64,000 nucleotides of DNA from Prevotella sp. Rep29 (lineage in GTDB: Bacteria > Bacteroidota > Bacteroidia > Bacteroidales > Bacteroidaceae): NCBI RefSeq assembly GCF_019551475.1, contig NZ_CP047159.1, positions 496,001 through 560,000 on the forward strand, read 5' to 3'. The notes below the pieces were generated by a model. The model had not been told where the DNA came from. It saw nothing but the letters and a program-made list of their open reading frames with translations, and ran no database searches. Position 1 is the stretch's first letter, and the number at the start of each line of letters is the position of its first letter. This document shows, piece by piece, positions 50,691-58,129 of this stretch. The translations under genes and the position numbers were made by a program.

Positions 50691-51232
50691 ACGTAGATTA
50701 TATTCATATAATTGAGAAACTTTACGGCAAGGAGGATAGCGCACTCAAGCGCATCCTCCTTGTTCATTCACGCGCTGTCGCACAAAAGGCTCTCCGAATA
50801 GTTGATGCCCACCCAGAAATGGCGCTCGACCGTCAGTTCGTAGAGGAGGCAGCCATGCTCCATGATATCGGCATCATCCGTTGCGACGCGCCCGGAATCG
50901 AATGTTTCGGCACCGAGCCCTATATCCGTCACGGAATACTTGGCGCAGCCATGTTGCGCAGCGAGGGACTGGAACGCCACGCACGGGTCTGTGAGCGCCA
51001 CACGGGAGCAGGACTGTCGCGTCAGGACATCGTTTCGCAAAACCTGCCATTGCCACAACAGGACTATCTGCCCGAAACCCTCGAAGAACAACTCATCTGC
51101 TATGCCGACAAGTTCTTCTCCAAGACACGTCTCGAGCAGGAGAAGACCATCGGTCAGGCAGAGCGCAGCCTCGCCAAGTTCGGAGAGGAAGGGCTCCGGC
51201 GCTTCCGCCACTGGAAACAACTCTTTGCTTAA
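50687..51232 (+). CDS. HD-domain phosphohydrolase
   Basis: The 181-residue HD-superfamily protein has H...HD...D: HSRAVAQKALRI, AAMLHDIGIIRCDAPG, then RHGILGAAMLRSEG and ERHTGAGLS, and an Asp in CYADKFFSKTR. It overlaps the carboxyltransferase stop (ATGA) and is therefore translationally coupled to it. Small HDIG proteins of this type hydrolyse nucleotides or phosphate esters; the substrate is unknown. Confidence 0.82.
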   Translation: MNVDYIHIIEKLYGKEDSALKRILLVHSRAVAQKALRIVDAHPEMALDRQFVEEAAMLHDIGIIRCDAPGIECFGTEPYIRHGILGAAMLRSEGLERHARVCERHTGAGLSRQDIVSQNLPLPQQDYLPETLEEQLICYADKFFSKTRLEQEKTIGQAERSLAKFGEEGLRRFRHWKQLFA

Positions 51233-51247
51233 CTACAAGAAACAACT

Positions 51248-51255
51248 TATTTTTG
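51248..51255 (+). promoter_or_regulatory. -7 promoter element of the alanine symporter gene (TATTTTTG)
   Basis: It is a TAnnTTTG match only 4 bp before ATG 51260, so transcription would start at or beside the start codon. Confidence 0.5.
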
Positions 51256-51259
51256 CAAT

Positions 51260-52657
51260 ATGAACGAATGGATTACAGCAGCAAATGACGTGATATGGAG
51301 CTATGCGCTGATATGGGCGCTTGTCGGGTGCGGACTATGGTTTACCTGGCGCACGCGCTTCGTGCAATTCCGTATGGTGGGCGAGATGTTCCGACTGCTC
51401 ACCGAGTCGGTTGTCAGCACGACAAAAGGAGTGAAGCACATTTCCTCCTTTCAGGCATTTGCCGTCAGCGTGGCAACTCGTGTAGGTACAGGCAATCTCG
51501 CAGGTGTCGCTACTGCCATCGCAGTCGGAGGCCCTGGAGCGATATTTTGGATGTGGGTTATCGCACTCATTGGTGCAGCCAGTGCCTTCGTGGAATCAAC
51601 ACTGGCACAGCTCTTTAAGCAGAAGCACAAAGATTCGTTCATCGGCGGACCAGCCTATTACATCCAGCGCGGGCTGCGTCTGCGTTGGATGGCAATATTG
51701 TTTGCCGTACTCATTGCGATTCAATTTGGGTTTGCCAGTATTTCCATTCAGGCAAACACCATCTGTGGCGCCATGGAAGAGGCATTTGGATGGTCGCCTC
51801 TGTGGGTGGGAATAGCCTTGACGCTTATGACGCTGCTGATTATTTTTGGCGGTATTCAGCGAATAGCCTTTGTCAGCTCCATCTTAGTGCCAATCATGGC
51901 AGTCGGCTATGTGTTACTTGCGTTGGTGATTATCATCATCAATATCGACCAGGTTCCGAATGTGCTGAAACTCATCGTCTTGAATGCCTTCGGGTTCGAA
52001 CAGGTGGCGGGCGGCAGCATAGGGGCTGTAATCATGATAGGCATAAGGCGCGGACTCTTTTCCAACGAGGCAGGAGAAGGCAGCGTGCCTAACGTTGCGG
52101 CTACGGCAACGACGACCCATCCTGTGAAACAGGGACTCATTCAGGCACTCGGCGTCTTTACCGATACGCTGTTAGTGTGCTCATGCACGGCGTTCATTAT
52201 CCTTATCAGCGGCATCTATCAGACGACCGAGTTGAACGGCATTGCGCTGACGCAGTCGTCGCTTCAGGCTGAAGTGGGTAGCTTCGGACCATTCTTTGTG
52301 GCAATAGCCATCTTTTTCTTTGCTTATTCCAGCATCATCGGCAACTACTATTATGGTGAGGTAAATATCCGCTTCATTACGTCCAGTCCTAAGGTCATGA
52401 CACTTTTCCGACTTTTCTCCGGTGGCGTGACGGTGATGTTCGGCGCCCTCGCCAGCTTTGACTTGGCATGGAACATTGTCGATTTCTTTCTGGCACTTCT
52501 GACGGCATGCAACCTCCTTGCCATCGTCCTCTTAGGCAAATATGTGTATCGTCTGTTGGAAGACTATCGCCAGCAGAAGCGGAAGGGCATCAAAGAGCCC
52601 GTATTCCATCGCAGTCAGATACCTGAATTGGAAGATAAACTCGATTGTTGGGAATAA
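51260..52657 (+). CDS. Alanine/glycine:cation symporter (AGCS family)
   Basis: The 465-residue membrane transporter has about 11 helices and the family signatures SSFQAFAVSVATRVGTGNLAGVATAIAVGGPGAIFWMWVIALIGAASAFVESTLAQLFK, GGPAYYIQRGL and RRGLFSNEAGEGSVPNVAATATTTHPVKQG. It imports alanine or glycine with Na+ or H+. It may be expressed separately from the upstream HD gene through its own promoter. A palindrome and terminator follow. Confidence 0.93.
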   Translation: MNEWITAANDVIWSYALIWALVGCGLWFTWRTRFVQFRMVGEMFRLLTESVVSTTKGVKHISSFQAFAVSVATRVGTGNLAGVATAIAVGGPGAIFWMWVIALIGAASAFVESTLAQLFKQKHKDSFIGGPAYYIQRGLRLRWMAILFAVLIAIQFGFASISIQANTICGAMEEAFGWSPLWVGIALTLMTLLIIFGGIQRIAFVSSILVPIMAVGYVLLALVIIIINIDQVPNVLKLIVLNAFGFEQVAGGSIGAVIMIGIRRGLFSNEAGEGSVPNVAATATTTHPVKQGLIQALGVFTDTLLVCSCTAFIILISGIYQTTELNGIALTQSSLQAEVGSFGPFFVAIAIFFFAYSSIIGNYYYGEVNIRFITSSPKVMTLFRLFSGGVTVMFGALASFDLAWNIVDFFLALLTACNLLAIVLLGKYVYRLLEDYRQQKRKGIKEPVFHRSQIPELEDKLDCWE

Positions 52658-52658
52658 C

Positions 52659-52699
52659 CTTGCGCCGGCGCAAGACGGACGGGATTTGCCGTCCTTTTT
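52659..52699 (+). terminator. Terminator region after the alanine symporter
   Basis: A perfect 16-bp palindrome CTTGCGCCGGCGCAAG (52659-52674) begins 1 bp after the stop codon. It is followed by the GGACGG/CCGTCC hairpin and TTTTT (52677-52699). Confidence 0.75.
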
Positions 52700-52702
52700 C
52701 TG

Positions 52703-52732
52703 GTTTATAATACCTTTATGATAGGTTAAAAC
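52703..52732. repeat. 35-bp repeat family, copy 1 (shortened)
   Basis: GTTTATAATACCTTTATGAT then AGGTTAAAAC; about 5 bp shorter than the full copies. Confidence 0.6.
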
Positions 52733-52814
52733 AGAGTCCCCTGTTCTCTTATTCTTCAAAATTCTAACTATTTCTTCTATGAGTTCTTCTTTTCTGTATA
52801 TTTGTTCAATTTGA

Positions 52815-52846
52815 GTTTAAACATTTTATGACAAGTAGGTTAAAAC
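52815..52846. repeat. 35-bp repeat family, copy 2 (diverged)
   Basis: It begins GTTTAAACATTTTATGAC and ends AAGTAGGTTAAAAC, 32 bp long. Confidence 0.65.
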
Positions 52847-52975
52847 TGCCCGTGCAAATTTTCACACTTACTCGGGTAGGAGAGGGAGAGACTATGGCTC
52901 CCAGCAATTTCCATTCTTTTTGATACGTAATACATAATTTTTCTCCTTTTTTTAATGTTTATATAATATTTTTCA

Positions 52976-52983
52976 TATCTTTG
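52976..52983 (+). promoter_or_regulatory. -7 promoter element of the tRNA-like RNA (TATCTTTG)
   Basis: It is a TAnnTTTG match 6 bp upstream of the RNA's acceptor-like stem. The surrounding TTCATATCTTTGTA is the same as at the XRE promoter (minus strand 53705-53712). Confidence 0.6.
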
Positions 52984-52988
52984 TAGTT

Positions 52989-53067
52989 AAAGATGATGGT
53001 CGCACTGGAAGCGGGGCTTCTCTTTAAACAGAGCGGTATATCGGAGGTTCGAATCCTACCCATCTTT
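52989..53067 (+). ncRNA. tRNA-like small RNA of unknown type
   Basis: A 79-nt segment has AAAGATG pairing perfectly with CATCTTT at its ends, a D-arm-like hairpin (TCGC-ACTGGAA-GCGG, with the GG of a D-loop), a middle hairpin (CTCT-TTAAAC-AGAG) and a T-arm (GGAGG-TTCGAAT-CCTAC). It is flanked by a promoter and an intrinsic terminator. It departs from a tRNA: the anticodon-position loop has 6 nt, the T-stem has one mismatch, spacing between acceptor and D-arm is 4 nt, and one extra base separates T-arm and acceptor. It could be a decayed or mobile-element tRNA, or a regulatory tRNA mimic. Confidence 0.45.
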
Positions 53068-53069
53068 CT

Positions 53070-53100
53070 AAGGAGTGTTAAGCACTCCTTATTTTATTTT
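53070..53100 (+). terminator. Intrinsic terminator of the tRNA-like RNA
   Basis: AAGGAGTG/CACTCCTT (8 bp, 5-nt loop) is followed by ATTTTATTTT. Confidence 0.8.
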
Positions 53101-53108
53101 ACGATATT

Positions 53109-53143
53109 GTTTATACCGCCTTTTATGATAAGTAGGTTAAAAC
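53109..53143. repeat. 35-bp repeat family, copy 3 (full)
   Basis: It begins GTTTATACCGCC and ends GTAGGTTAAAAC; it is identical to 53791-53825. The ends are imperfect inverted repeats (GTTTATACC/GGTTAAAAC). Confidence 0.85.
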
Positions 53144-53258
53144 TAAATAGCGAATCCGAAGATTTTGCAGAATCTTGTAAATTATTTTGTGTTCAAAGAA
53201 AATTTTTGTCAGAAGTATTTCCTAATAGATATGCTTATCTTAGAAAACTAATTAAAAA

Positions 53259-53432
53259 TTAAGCATAAGTTCTGAAAATTGGCACATCAAATTCATTGTA
53301 TTCTATAATCTCATAATGAATAGCTTCTTCTTTAGTGCAAGGGTTATGATTCTTATCTTTAAAAAACACTACAGCATACAAACCACCATTTGGGGTAGGT
53401 TTATTTATTTTCTCAAAAAAATCTTTTTTCAT
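53259..53432 (-). CDS. 57-residue protein downstream of the XRE regulator
   Basis: The frame starts at ATG 53432, 3 bp after the XRE stop codon on the same strand, and encodes MKKDFFEKINKPTPNGGLYA and on to ...NEFDVPIFRTYA. It is a sensible soluble protein with a mixed charged/aromatic composition and no membrane helix. The tight spacing points to a two-gene unit with the XRE regulator. I do not recognise a family; a small partner or toxin-like role is only conjecture. Confidence 0.6.
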   Translation of the reverse strand: MKKDFFEKINKPTPNGGLYAVVFFKDKNHNPCTKEEAIHYEIIEYNEFDVPIFRTYA

Positions 53433-53435
53433 ATT

Positions 53436-53699
53436 TTACTTCCTTTCTTTTAAAAGTACGTCATATTCTTTTCCATTGATAGTTAGAGTCCCATTTTTAA
53501 AGGAACTATTTTCTAACTCATCTAAGAAGAAGTCACCTACATTACAACCAATAACTTCTGCTATACGCTGCAAAGTCTTAACTGTCGGATTTGGCGTTCC
53601 GTCCAATGTCTGATAGAGGCTCATATCTGTAACCCCCATTTTTTTTGCTATTTGGGCAATAGTAAACCCCTTTTCCCTTATAATCTTTTTTACGTCCAT
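53436..53699 (-). CDS. XRE-family (Cro/C1-type HTH) regulator
   Basis: The 87-residue protein has an N-terminal HTH_3 domain (MDVKKIIREKGFTIAQIAKKMGVTDMSLYQTLDGTPNPTVKTLQRIAEVIGCNVGDFF) and a short C-terminal beta segment (GTLTINGKEYDVLLKERK). It is the first gene of a two-gene minus-strand unit flanked by the full 35-bp repeats (53109 and 53791). A TATCTTTG element lies 6 bp before its start, so its mRNA is probably near-leaderless. Autoregulation is likely for this class. Confidence 0.85.
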   Translation of the reverse strand: MDVKKIIREKGFTIAQIAKKMGVTDMSLYQTLDGTPNPTVKTLQRIAEVIGCNVGDFFLDELENSSFKNGTLTINGKEYDVLLKERK

Positions 53700-53704
53700 A
53701 TATA

Positions 53705-53712
53705 CAAAGATA
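53705..53712 (-). promoter_or_regulatory. -7 promoter element of the XRE unit (TATCTTTG)
   Basis: It is a minus-strand TAnnTTTG match 6 bp before the XRE start codon. Confidence 0.58.
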
Positions 53713-53790
53713 TGAATAATAACTAAGATTTATGAAGTCCTTAATTATTATTAACTAAAATAATTAAATAAGCACACAGTCCTTAATAAA

Positions 53791-53825
53791 GTTTATACCG
53801 CCTTTTATGATAAGTAGGTTAAAAC
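53791..53825. repeat. 35-bp repeat family, copy 4 (full)
   Basis: It is identical to 53109-53143, in the same orientation, 682 bp away. Together they bracket the XRE/57-residue unit. Confidence 0.85.
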
Positions 53826-54099
53826 CTATATTACGTAATTTGCTGTTGCAGAGATAATTATTTTCTTTTTGAAAGTAAAAAAAGCGATGCTTTTAGGTTT
53901 TGTTTTTTCTTGATTTCGCCGGAAAATAGTGAAGTAAGCTTCAGCGATTGAATCGGCGAAAGCGTCATCTTTTCGTGGTGGGATGATTGTGATTAGCGTT
54001 TGTTTTGCTTACCGTCAGGCGTTCCCTCCCCATTTCGGGGAGGGTTAGGGTGGGGCTCCTTTATGCTTGCATAAACATACAGAAAAGGGCGTATAAATA

Positions 54100-54202
54100 T
54101 GCAGTTGAACTTTCACTTTCCAAAAGTTGAAGTTTTGCGTCTTGAAAGTTCAACTTTCACCGCCTAAAAGTTCAACTTTTGCAAGCTAAAAGTTGAACTT
54201 TT
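54100..54202. repeat. 22-bp-lattice palindrome array, copy D (5 units)
   Basis: Units are centred at 54107, 54129, 54151, 54173 and 54195, exact 22-bp steps. Central bases alternate between C and G; the second unit is broken in its right arm (GAAG). Confidence 0.82.
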
Positions 54203-54336
54203 GGAAACGCATATTTAACGCACTGAAACACAGGTGTTTGCAAAACGTCCATCCGAACCGCATCCCCTGCATAAATATACAAAACCGCTTTCTTGTTCGC
54301 CTCGTCGGAAATGGGCAAATAAAATCCGTAAATTTG

Positions 54337-54367
54337 TTGGCAAATACAAGAAAGATTCATACCTTTG
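54337..54367 (+). promoter_or_regulatory. Promoter of the sialic acid operon
   Basis: TTG at 54337-54339 and TACCTTTG at 54360-54367 have a 20-bp gap. It is the same promoter block as at 30202-30209. Confidence 0.68.
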
Positions 54368-54420
54368 CACCTATACATGAACAGGTAAAAAGTAAAACAA
54401 ATTTCACAGAAAGGATAAAC

Positions 54421-55341
54421 ATGGAGAAAATTAAAGGTCTCATCGACGCCCCCTTTACCCCGATGCTTGCCGATGGCAGCATCAATCTTACCGTCATTCC
54501 CGAATATGCTGCCATGTTGCAGCGCAATGGTTTGAAAGGCGTATTCATCAATGGCTCCAGTGGCGAAGGCTACATGCTTACAGAGGAAGAGCGTATACAG
54601 ATAGCCGAAGCATGGATGGATGCCACTAAAGATTTCACCGACTTCAAGGTCATCGTCCACGTGGGCAGCACCTGTGTCCGTTCTTCCCGGCGACTGGCTG
54701 AGCATGCTCAGGCGATAGGAGCCTTCGGTATCGGTGCGATGGCGCCTCCCTTCCCCAAGGTGGGACGCATCGAGGAACTGGTGAAATACTGCGAGGAGAT
54801 TGCCTGTGGCGCTCCCAGCCTGCCTTTTTATTTCTACCACATCCCAGCCTTCAACGGCGCTTTCCTTTCCATGTACGACTTCCTTCAGGCGGTAGATGGT
54901 CGCATCCCCAATTTTGCAGGTATCAAATACACCTTCGAGAGCCTCTACGAGTACAATCGTTGCCGTCGCTATAAGGACGGCAAGTTCGACATGCTCCACG
55001 GTCAGGACGAAACCATTCTGCCCTGTCTGGCTATGGGCGGCGCACAAGGCGGCATCGGTGGCACAACGAACTACAACGGACGCTGCCTCACCGGCATTCT
55101 CAAAGCATGGGAGGAGGGCAACCTGGAGAAAGCCCGCGCCCTTCAGAACTACGCCCAGGACGTCATCGACGTCATCTGCCACTTCCGAGGCAACATCGTG
55201 GGGGGCAAGCGTATCATGAAGCTGATAGGACTCGACCTTGGTCCCAATCGCACCCCATTCCAGAATATCACCCCTGAAGAAGAGGCTCAGCTCCGCAAGG
55301 AACTCGAGGCTATCGACTTCTTCAACCATTGCAATAAGTAG
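54421..55341 (+). CDS. nanL: N-acetylneuraminate lyase
   Basis: The 306-residue TIM-barrel aldolase (dihydrodipicolinate synthase family) splits sialic acid into ManNAc and pyruvate. Visible marks: FTPMLADGSI, the carboxylate-binding loop NGSSGEGYMLTEEER, catalytic Tyr in LPFYFYHIPAF and Schiff-base Lys in NFAGIKYTFESLYEY. The ATG at 54421 is used; the longer frame reads through the repeat block. It heads an operon with a symporter fusion (12 bp) and an epimerase, as in the Bacteroidetes NanLET pathway. Confidence 0.92.
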   Translation: MEKIKGLIDAPFTPMLADGSINLTVIPEYAAMLQRNGLKGVFINGSSGEGYMLTEEERIQIAEAWMDATKDFTDFKVIVHVGSTCVRSSRRLAEHAQAIGAFGIGAMAPPFPKVGRIEELVKYCEEIACGAPSLPFYFYHIPAFNGAFLSMYDFLQAVDGRIPNFAGIKYTFESLYEYNRCRRYKDGKFDMLHGQDETILPCLAMGGAQGGIGGTTNYNGRCLTGILKAWEEGNLEKARALQNYAQDVIDVICHFRGNIVGGKRIMKLIGLDLGPNRTPFQNITPEEEAQLRKELEAIDFFNHCNK

Positions 55342-55353
55342 CGGAAGGTGTAG

Positions 55354-58116
55354 ATGAAGAAACGATTCCTCCTTTTCCTGTTGGCAGCACTGATTCCCTT
55401 GTGTCTGCTCGCCGGCGACGATATTCCCTCCCGCCGTTTCAACACCGTCACGTTTACTCCTGCGAGCCCGCTGTCTGCTTTTGGCGGACAGGGAGTAAGT
55501 GGTGCTTTTGTAGGAACCGTGCCCAAGAATGCTGCGACCACCTCGCACAGCATATTGGTGGCTGGCGGTTGCAATTTCCCCGGCGTTCCGGCTGCTGAAG
55601 GCGGACAGAAGGTTTTCTATGCAGACATCTATGCTATTGCGCTCGATGAAGTCTCTTCGCATGGCACTGCTACATCCGAAGTGGCAACCTCCGGAAGCAA
55701 CTCTCCGACATGGAAGCACATCGGCTCGCTGCCTGCTGCATTAGCCTATGGTGCCAGCGTCACGACACCGGAAGGAATCGTCTGCTTAGGAGGCACGACT
55801 GACGGTCGTCATAGTGAGCGTTTTGCAGCCCTTTTGGCGTTTGATAAGAACAGCAAGTTCATCAGTCGTTCCCTGCCGCCCCTTCCCGTGTCTCTCGACA
55901 ATTTCGCCGCCGCCTTTGGCGATGGTTACATCTATGTGGCTGGAGGTCAGCACGATGGCGTTCCCAACCATAAGGCTTTCCGCTTGAAATGGCCCTTACC
56001 CGCTTCCTGGTTTGATTCACAAAGAGGTGCCGGGTGGGAGGAATTGCCCCGTCTGCCAGGTCCTGCCCGCGTGCAGCCCACCGCTGCCGTGCAGAAAGGT
56101 GCCGTCGGCAGCAACTTTTACCTATTTGGAGGCTATGATCCGCGTACTCAGAAGGTCGCCACCGGTGGCATCTGTTATGATGCACGCAAAAAGAATTGGT
56201 GTGCCACGAGTCCTATGAAAAAATCAGCCTTGGTGGGTGCCGCCGCTGTCCCGTCAGGTGCAGCCCACATCCTCTTTTTCGGCGGTGTGGACAAAGGCGT
56301 TTTTGAAAGTGCCCTCCAGCGCAATGCCCTCCTTGCTGATACCGCCAGTCAGACGGCAGAGCGCCTCGTAGATTTGCGTGAAGAGGCACACAATTACATG
56401 ACCCAATCCCCTGCATGGTACAAGTTCCGTCGTAGCATACTCGTCTATCATACCATTACCGACTCTTGGACAGAGATTGCAGACAGTCCTCTTCTTGCCC
56501 GTGCTGGCGCAGGTGTCATACCTGTCGGTTCCCGGGCAGGTTCCTTCTCCGCCCTCGTTATCGGCGGCGAAGAAAAACCGGGTGTCCGTTCCTCAGACGT
56601 CACCCGTGTCGATGTCAGCTACGACGCCCATTTCGGCTGGCTCAACTGGACCGTCCTCATCCTCTATCTCCTTGCCATGGTCTATCTCGGCTTCTATTTT
56701 ATGCGCCGCGCCAGCAACTCCAGTGACGATTTTTTCAAAGGCGGCGGTCGCATTCCTTGGTGGGCTGCAGGTATCAGCATCTTTGCCACGATGCTGTCTG
56801 CGATTACCTATATGAGCATCCCCGCCAAAGCCTACGCCACCGACTGGACCTACTATCCCATGCAGATTTGCATCCTGCTCGTTTCACTTCCCGTCATCAG
56901 ATACTATCTCCCTTTCTTCCGTCGCTTGAACGTCACGACAGCATACGAATATTTGGAGCGCCGCTTCAATAGTGCTACGCGCGTCATGGCATCCATCCTC
57001 TTCATTGTTTTCATGATAGCCCGCACGGCTCTCGTCCTTTTCCTGCCGTCACTGGCAATGACCGCCGTCACCGGCATCAATATCTATATGTGTATAGCGC
57101 TCATGGCACTGATTACCATTCTCTATTGCAGCATGGGTGGTGTGGAGGCTGTCATTTGGGGCGATGTCATTCAGGGCATCATCCTTGTGGGAGGAGCCGT
57201 TCTCGCAGCCGTCTATCTCATCGTCAATACAGGTGACAACGGAGCCGGCGACTTCTGGCAGATAGCTACCGACCATGACAAGTTCCGCCTCTTCCTCTTT
57301 AACACCGAGGAACCTTTCGATTTCGTCAATGCCACATGGTGGGTGGTCATTCTCGGAGGCTTGGCGAATAACCTCATCTCCTACACCAGTGACCAGACCG
57401 TCATCCAGCGCTATCTCACCACCTCCAACGAGAAGAGCGCAGCCCGCGGCATCCTGACCAATGGACTGATGTCTGTCATCGTCACCATTGTCTTTTTCAC
57501 CATCGGAACAGGGCTCTACACCTTCTTCAAGACACATCCCGCAGCGTTGGATATCACGATGGACAAGAGCGATGCCATCTTCCCCTTTTTCATGATATCA
57601 CAGCTGCCTTCCGGGGTTGCCGGACTCCTGATTGCCGCCGTTTTTGCTGCCACGATGTCAACCATCGGTTCCAATATCAACTCTATTTCCACCGCCTTCA
57701 CTGTGGACCTCTGGTCGAAATGGAAAAAAGGTTCAACCAGTGATGTCCGCACCGCCCGCATCGCAGGTGTCTGTGCCGGTCTTCTCGGCATGGGCATTGC
57801 CTGTCTCATGGCAACAGTTGACATACAGTCACTTCTCGACTACTTCAACACGATTCTTGGTCTCCTCAGTGGCGGCATAGGCGGTCTGTTCCTGATGGGC
57901 ATCTTCTTTCCTCGCATCGGCTCGCGCGCTGCCCTCATCGGTTTTCTCTGCGGCACCGCCACCGTCTTCTATATGAACTTCTATACCCAGGCAAACTTCC
58001 TCCTTTTCGGCTTTGTCTCTATACTCGTCAGTGTCCTTGTCGCCCTTCTCCTCAGCATCTTCATGCCACAGCAGAAAGAGCAGTCGGGACTGACGTGGAA
58101 GACGTTGAATAGATAG
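55354..58116 (+). CDS. nanT: Cyclically-permuted mutarotase fused to a sodium:solute symporter (sialate uptake)
   Basis: The 920-residue protein has a signal peptide (MKKRFLLFLLAALIPLCLLAG). An N-terminal Kelch-type NanM-like mutarotase domain follows (~20-420; blades with VAGGCNFPG, VCLGGTTDGRHSE, IYVAGGQHDG, YLFGGYDPRTQ, ILFFGGVDKG, LVIGGEE). A 13-helix SSS-family symporter follows (~430-910; SSDDFFKGGGRIPWWAAGISIFATMLSAITYMSIP, LANNLISYTSDQTVIQRYLTT, FAATMSTIGSNINSISTAFTVDLW). The fusion would couple anomer conversion in the periplasm to Na+-driven import. Both neighbours are sialate-catabolic genes, so the substrate is most likely N-acetylneuraminate. Confidence 0.88.
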   Translation: MKKRFLLFLLAALIPLCLLAGDDIPSRRFNTVTFTPASPLSAFGGQGVSGAFVGTVPKNAATTSHSILVAGGCNFPGVPAAEGGQKVFYADIYAIALDEVSSHGTATSEVATSGSNSPTWKHIGSLPAALAYGASVTTPEGIVCLGGTTDGRHSERFAALLAFDKNSKFISRSLPPLPVSLDNFAAAFGDGYIYVAGGQHDGVPNHKAFRLKWPLPASWFDSQRGAGWEELPRLPGPARVQPTAAVQKGAVGSNFYLFGGYDPRTQKVATGGICYDARKKNWCATSPMKKSALVGAAAVPSGAAHILFFGGVDKGVFESALQRNALLADTASQTAERLVDLREEAHNYMTQSPAWYKFRRSILVYHTITDSWTEIADSPLLARAGAGVIPVGSRAGSFSALVIGGEEKPGVRSSDVTRVDVSYDAHFGWLNWTVLILYLLAMVYLGFYFMRRASNSSDDFFKGGGRIPWWAAGISIFATMLSAITYMSIPAKAYATDWTYYPMQICILLVSLPVIRYYLPFFRRLNVTTAYEYLERRFNSATRVMASILFIVFMIARTALVLFLPSLAMTAVTGINIYMCIALMALITILYCSMGGVEAVIWGDVIQGIILVGGAVLAAVYLIVNTGDNGAGDFWQIATDHDKFRLFLFNTEEPFDFVNATWWVVILGGLANNLISYTSDQTVIQRYLTTSNEKSAARGILTNGLMSVIVTIVFFTIGTGLYTFFKTHPAALDITMDKSDAIFPFFMISQLPSGVAGLLIAAVFAATMSTIGSNINSISTAFTVDLWSKWKKGSTSDVRTARIAGVCAGLLGMGIACLMATVDIQSLLDYFNTILGLLSGGIGGLFLMGIFFPRIGSRAALIGFLCGTATVFYMNFYTQANFLLFGFVSILVSVLVALLLSIFMPQQKEQSGLTWKTLNR

Positions 58117-58129
58117 AACTAAATAAAAA

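Larger units (their letters stand above)
52700..53258. other. AT-rich accessory patch: repeats and tRNA-like RNA
   Basis: There are three of the four 35-bp repeat copies here, a tRNA-like RNA gene (52989-53067), and in 53144-53262 a plus-strand frame (...LNSESEDFAESCKLFCVQRKFLSEVF...) that could be a truncated gene end directly abutting the repeat. The patch is more AT-rich than both flanks. Confidence 0.5.
54085..54369 (+). repeat. ~280-bp duplicated promoter/palindrome block (copy 2 of 2)
   Basis: It is the counterpart of 30200-30480 in opposite orientation. The promoter end (AAATTTGTTGG, AATACAAGAAAGATTCAT, CTTTGCACC) is almost unchanged between copies, while the middle has diverged more. 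Confidence 0.75.
53826..54420. other. Intergenic region with duplicated promoter block
   Basis: Up to ~54080 nothing was recognised apart from a GC-rich inverted tract (CCCTCCCC...GGGGAGGG, 54026-54050). From 54085 it holds the palindrome array and the promoter block described separately, then a short leader to nanA. Confidence 0.55.

Noticed and set aside
52989..53067. Ordinary tRNA
   Set aside because: The anticodon-position loop has 6 nt, the T-stem has a mismatch and the junctions are irregular; kept as a tRNA-like RNA with low confidence.
52703..53825. CRISPR array, because four ~35-bp repeats start with GTTT and end with AAAAC
   Set aside because: Segments between repeats are 82, 262 and 647 bp, contain genes and a terminator, and there are no cas genes.
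54193..54420. N-terminal extension of the lyase
   Set aside because: The extension reads through the repeat block and promoter; the enzyme begins at 54421 with a normal family N-terminus.
54172..55719. 515-residue minus-strand frame
   Set aside because: It is antisense to nanL and the repeat block; it has no family features, while the plus strand encodes a clear lyase.
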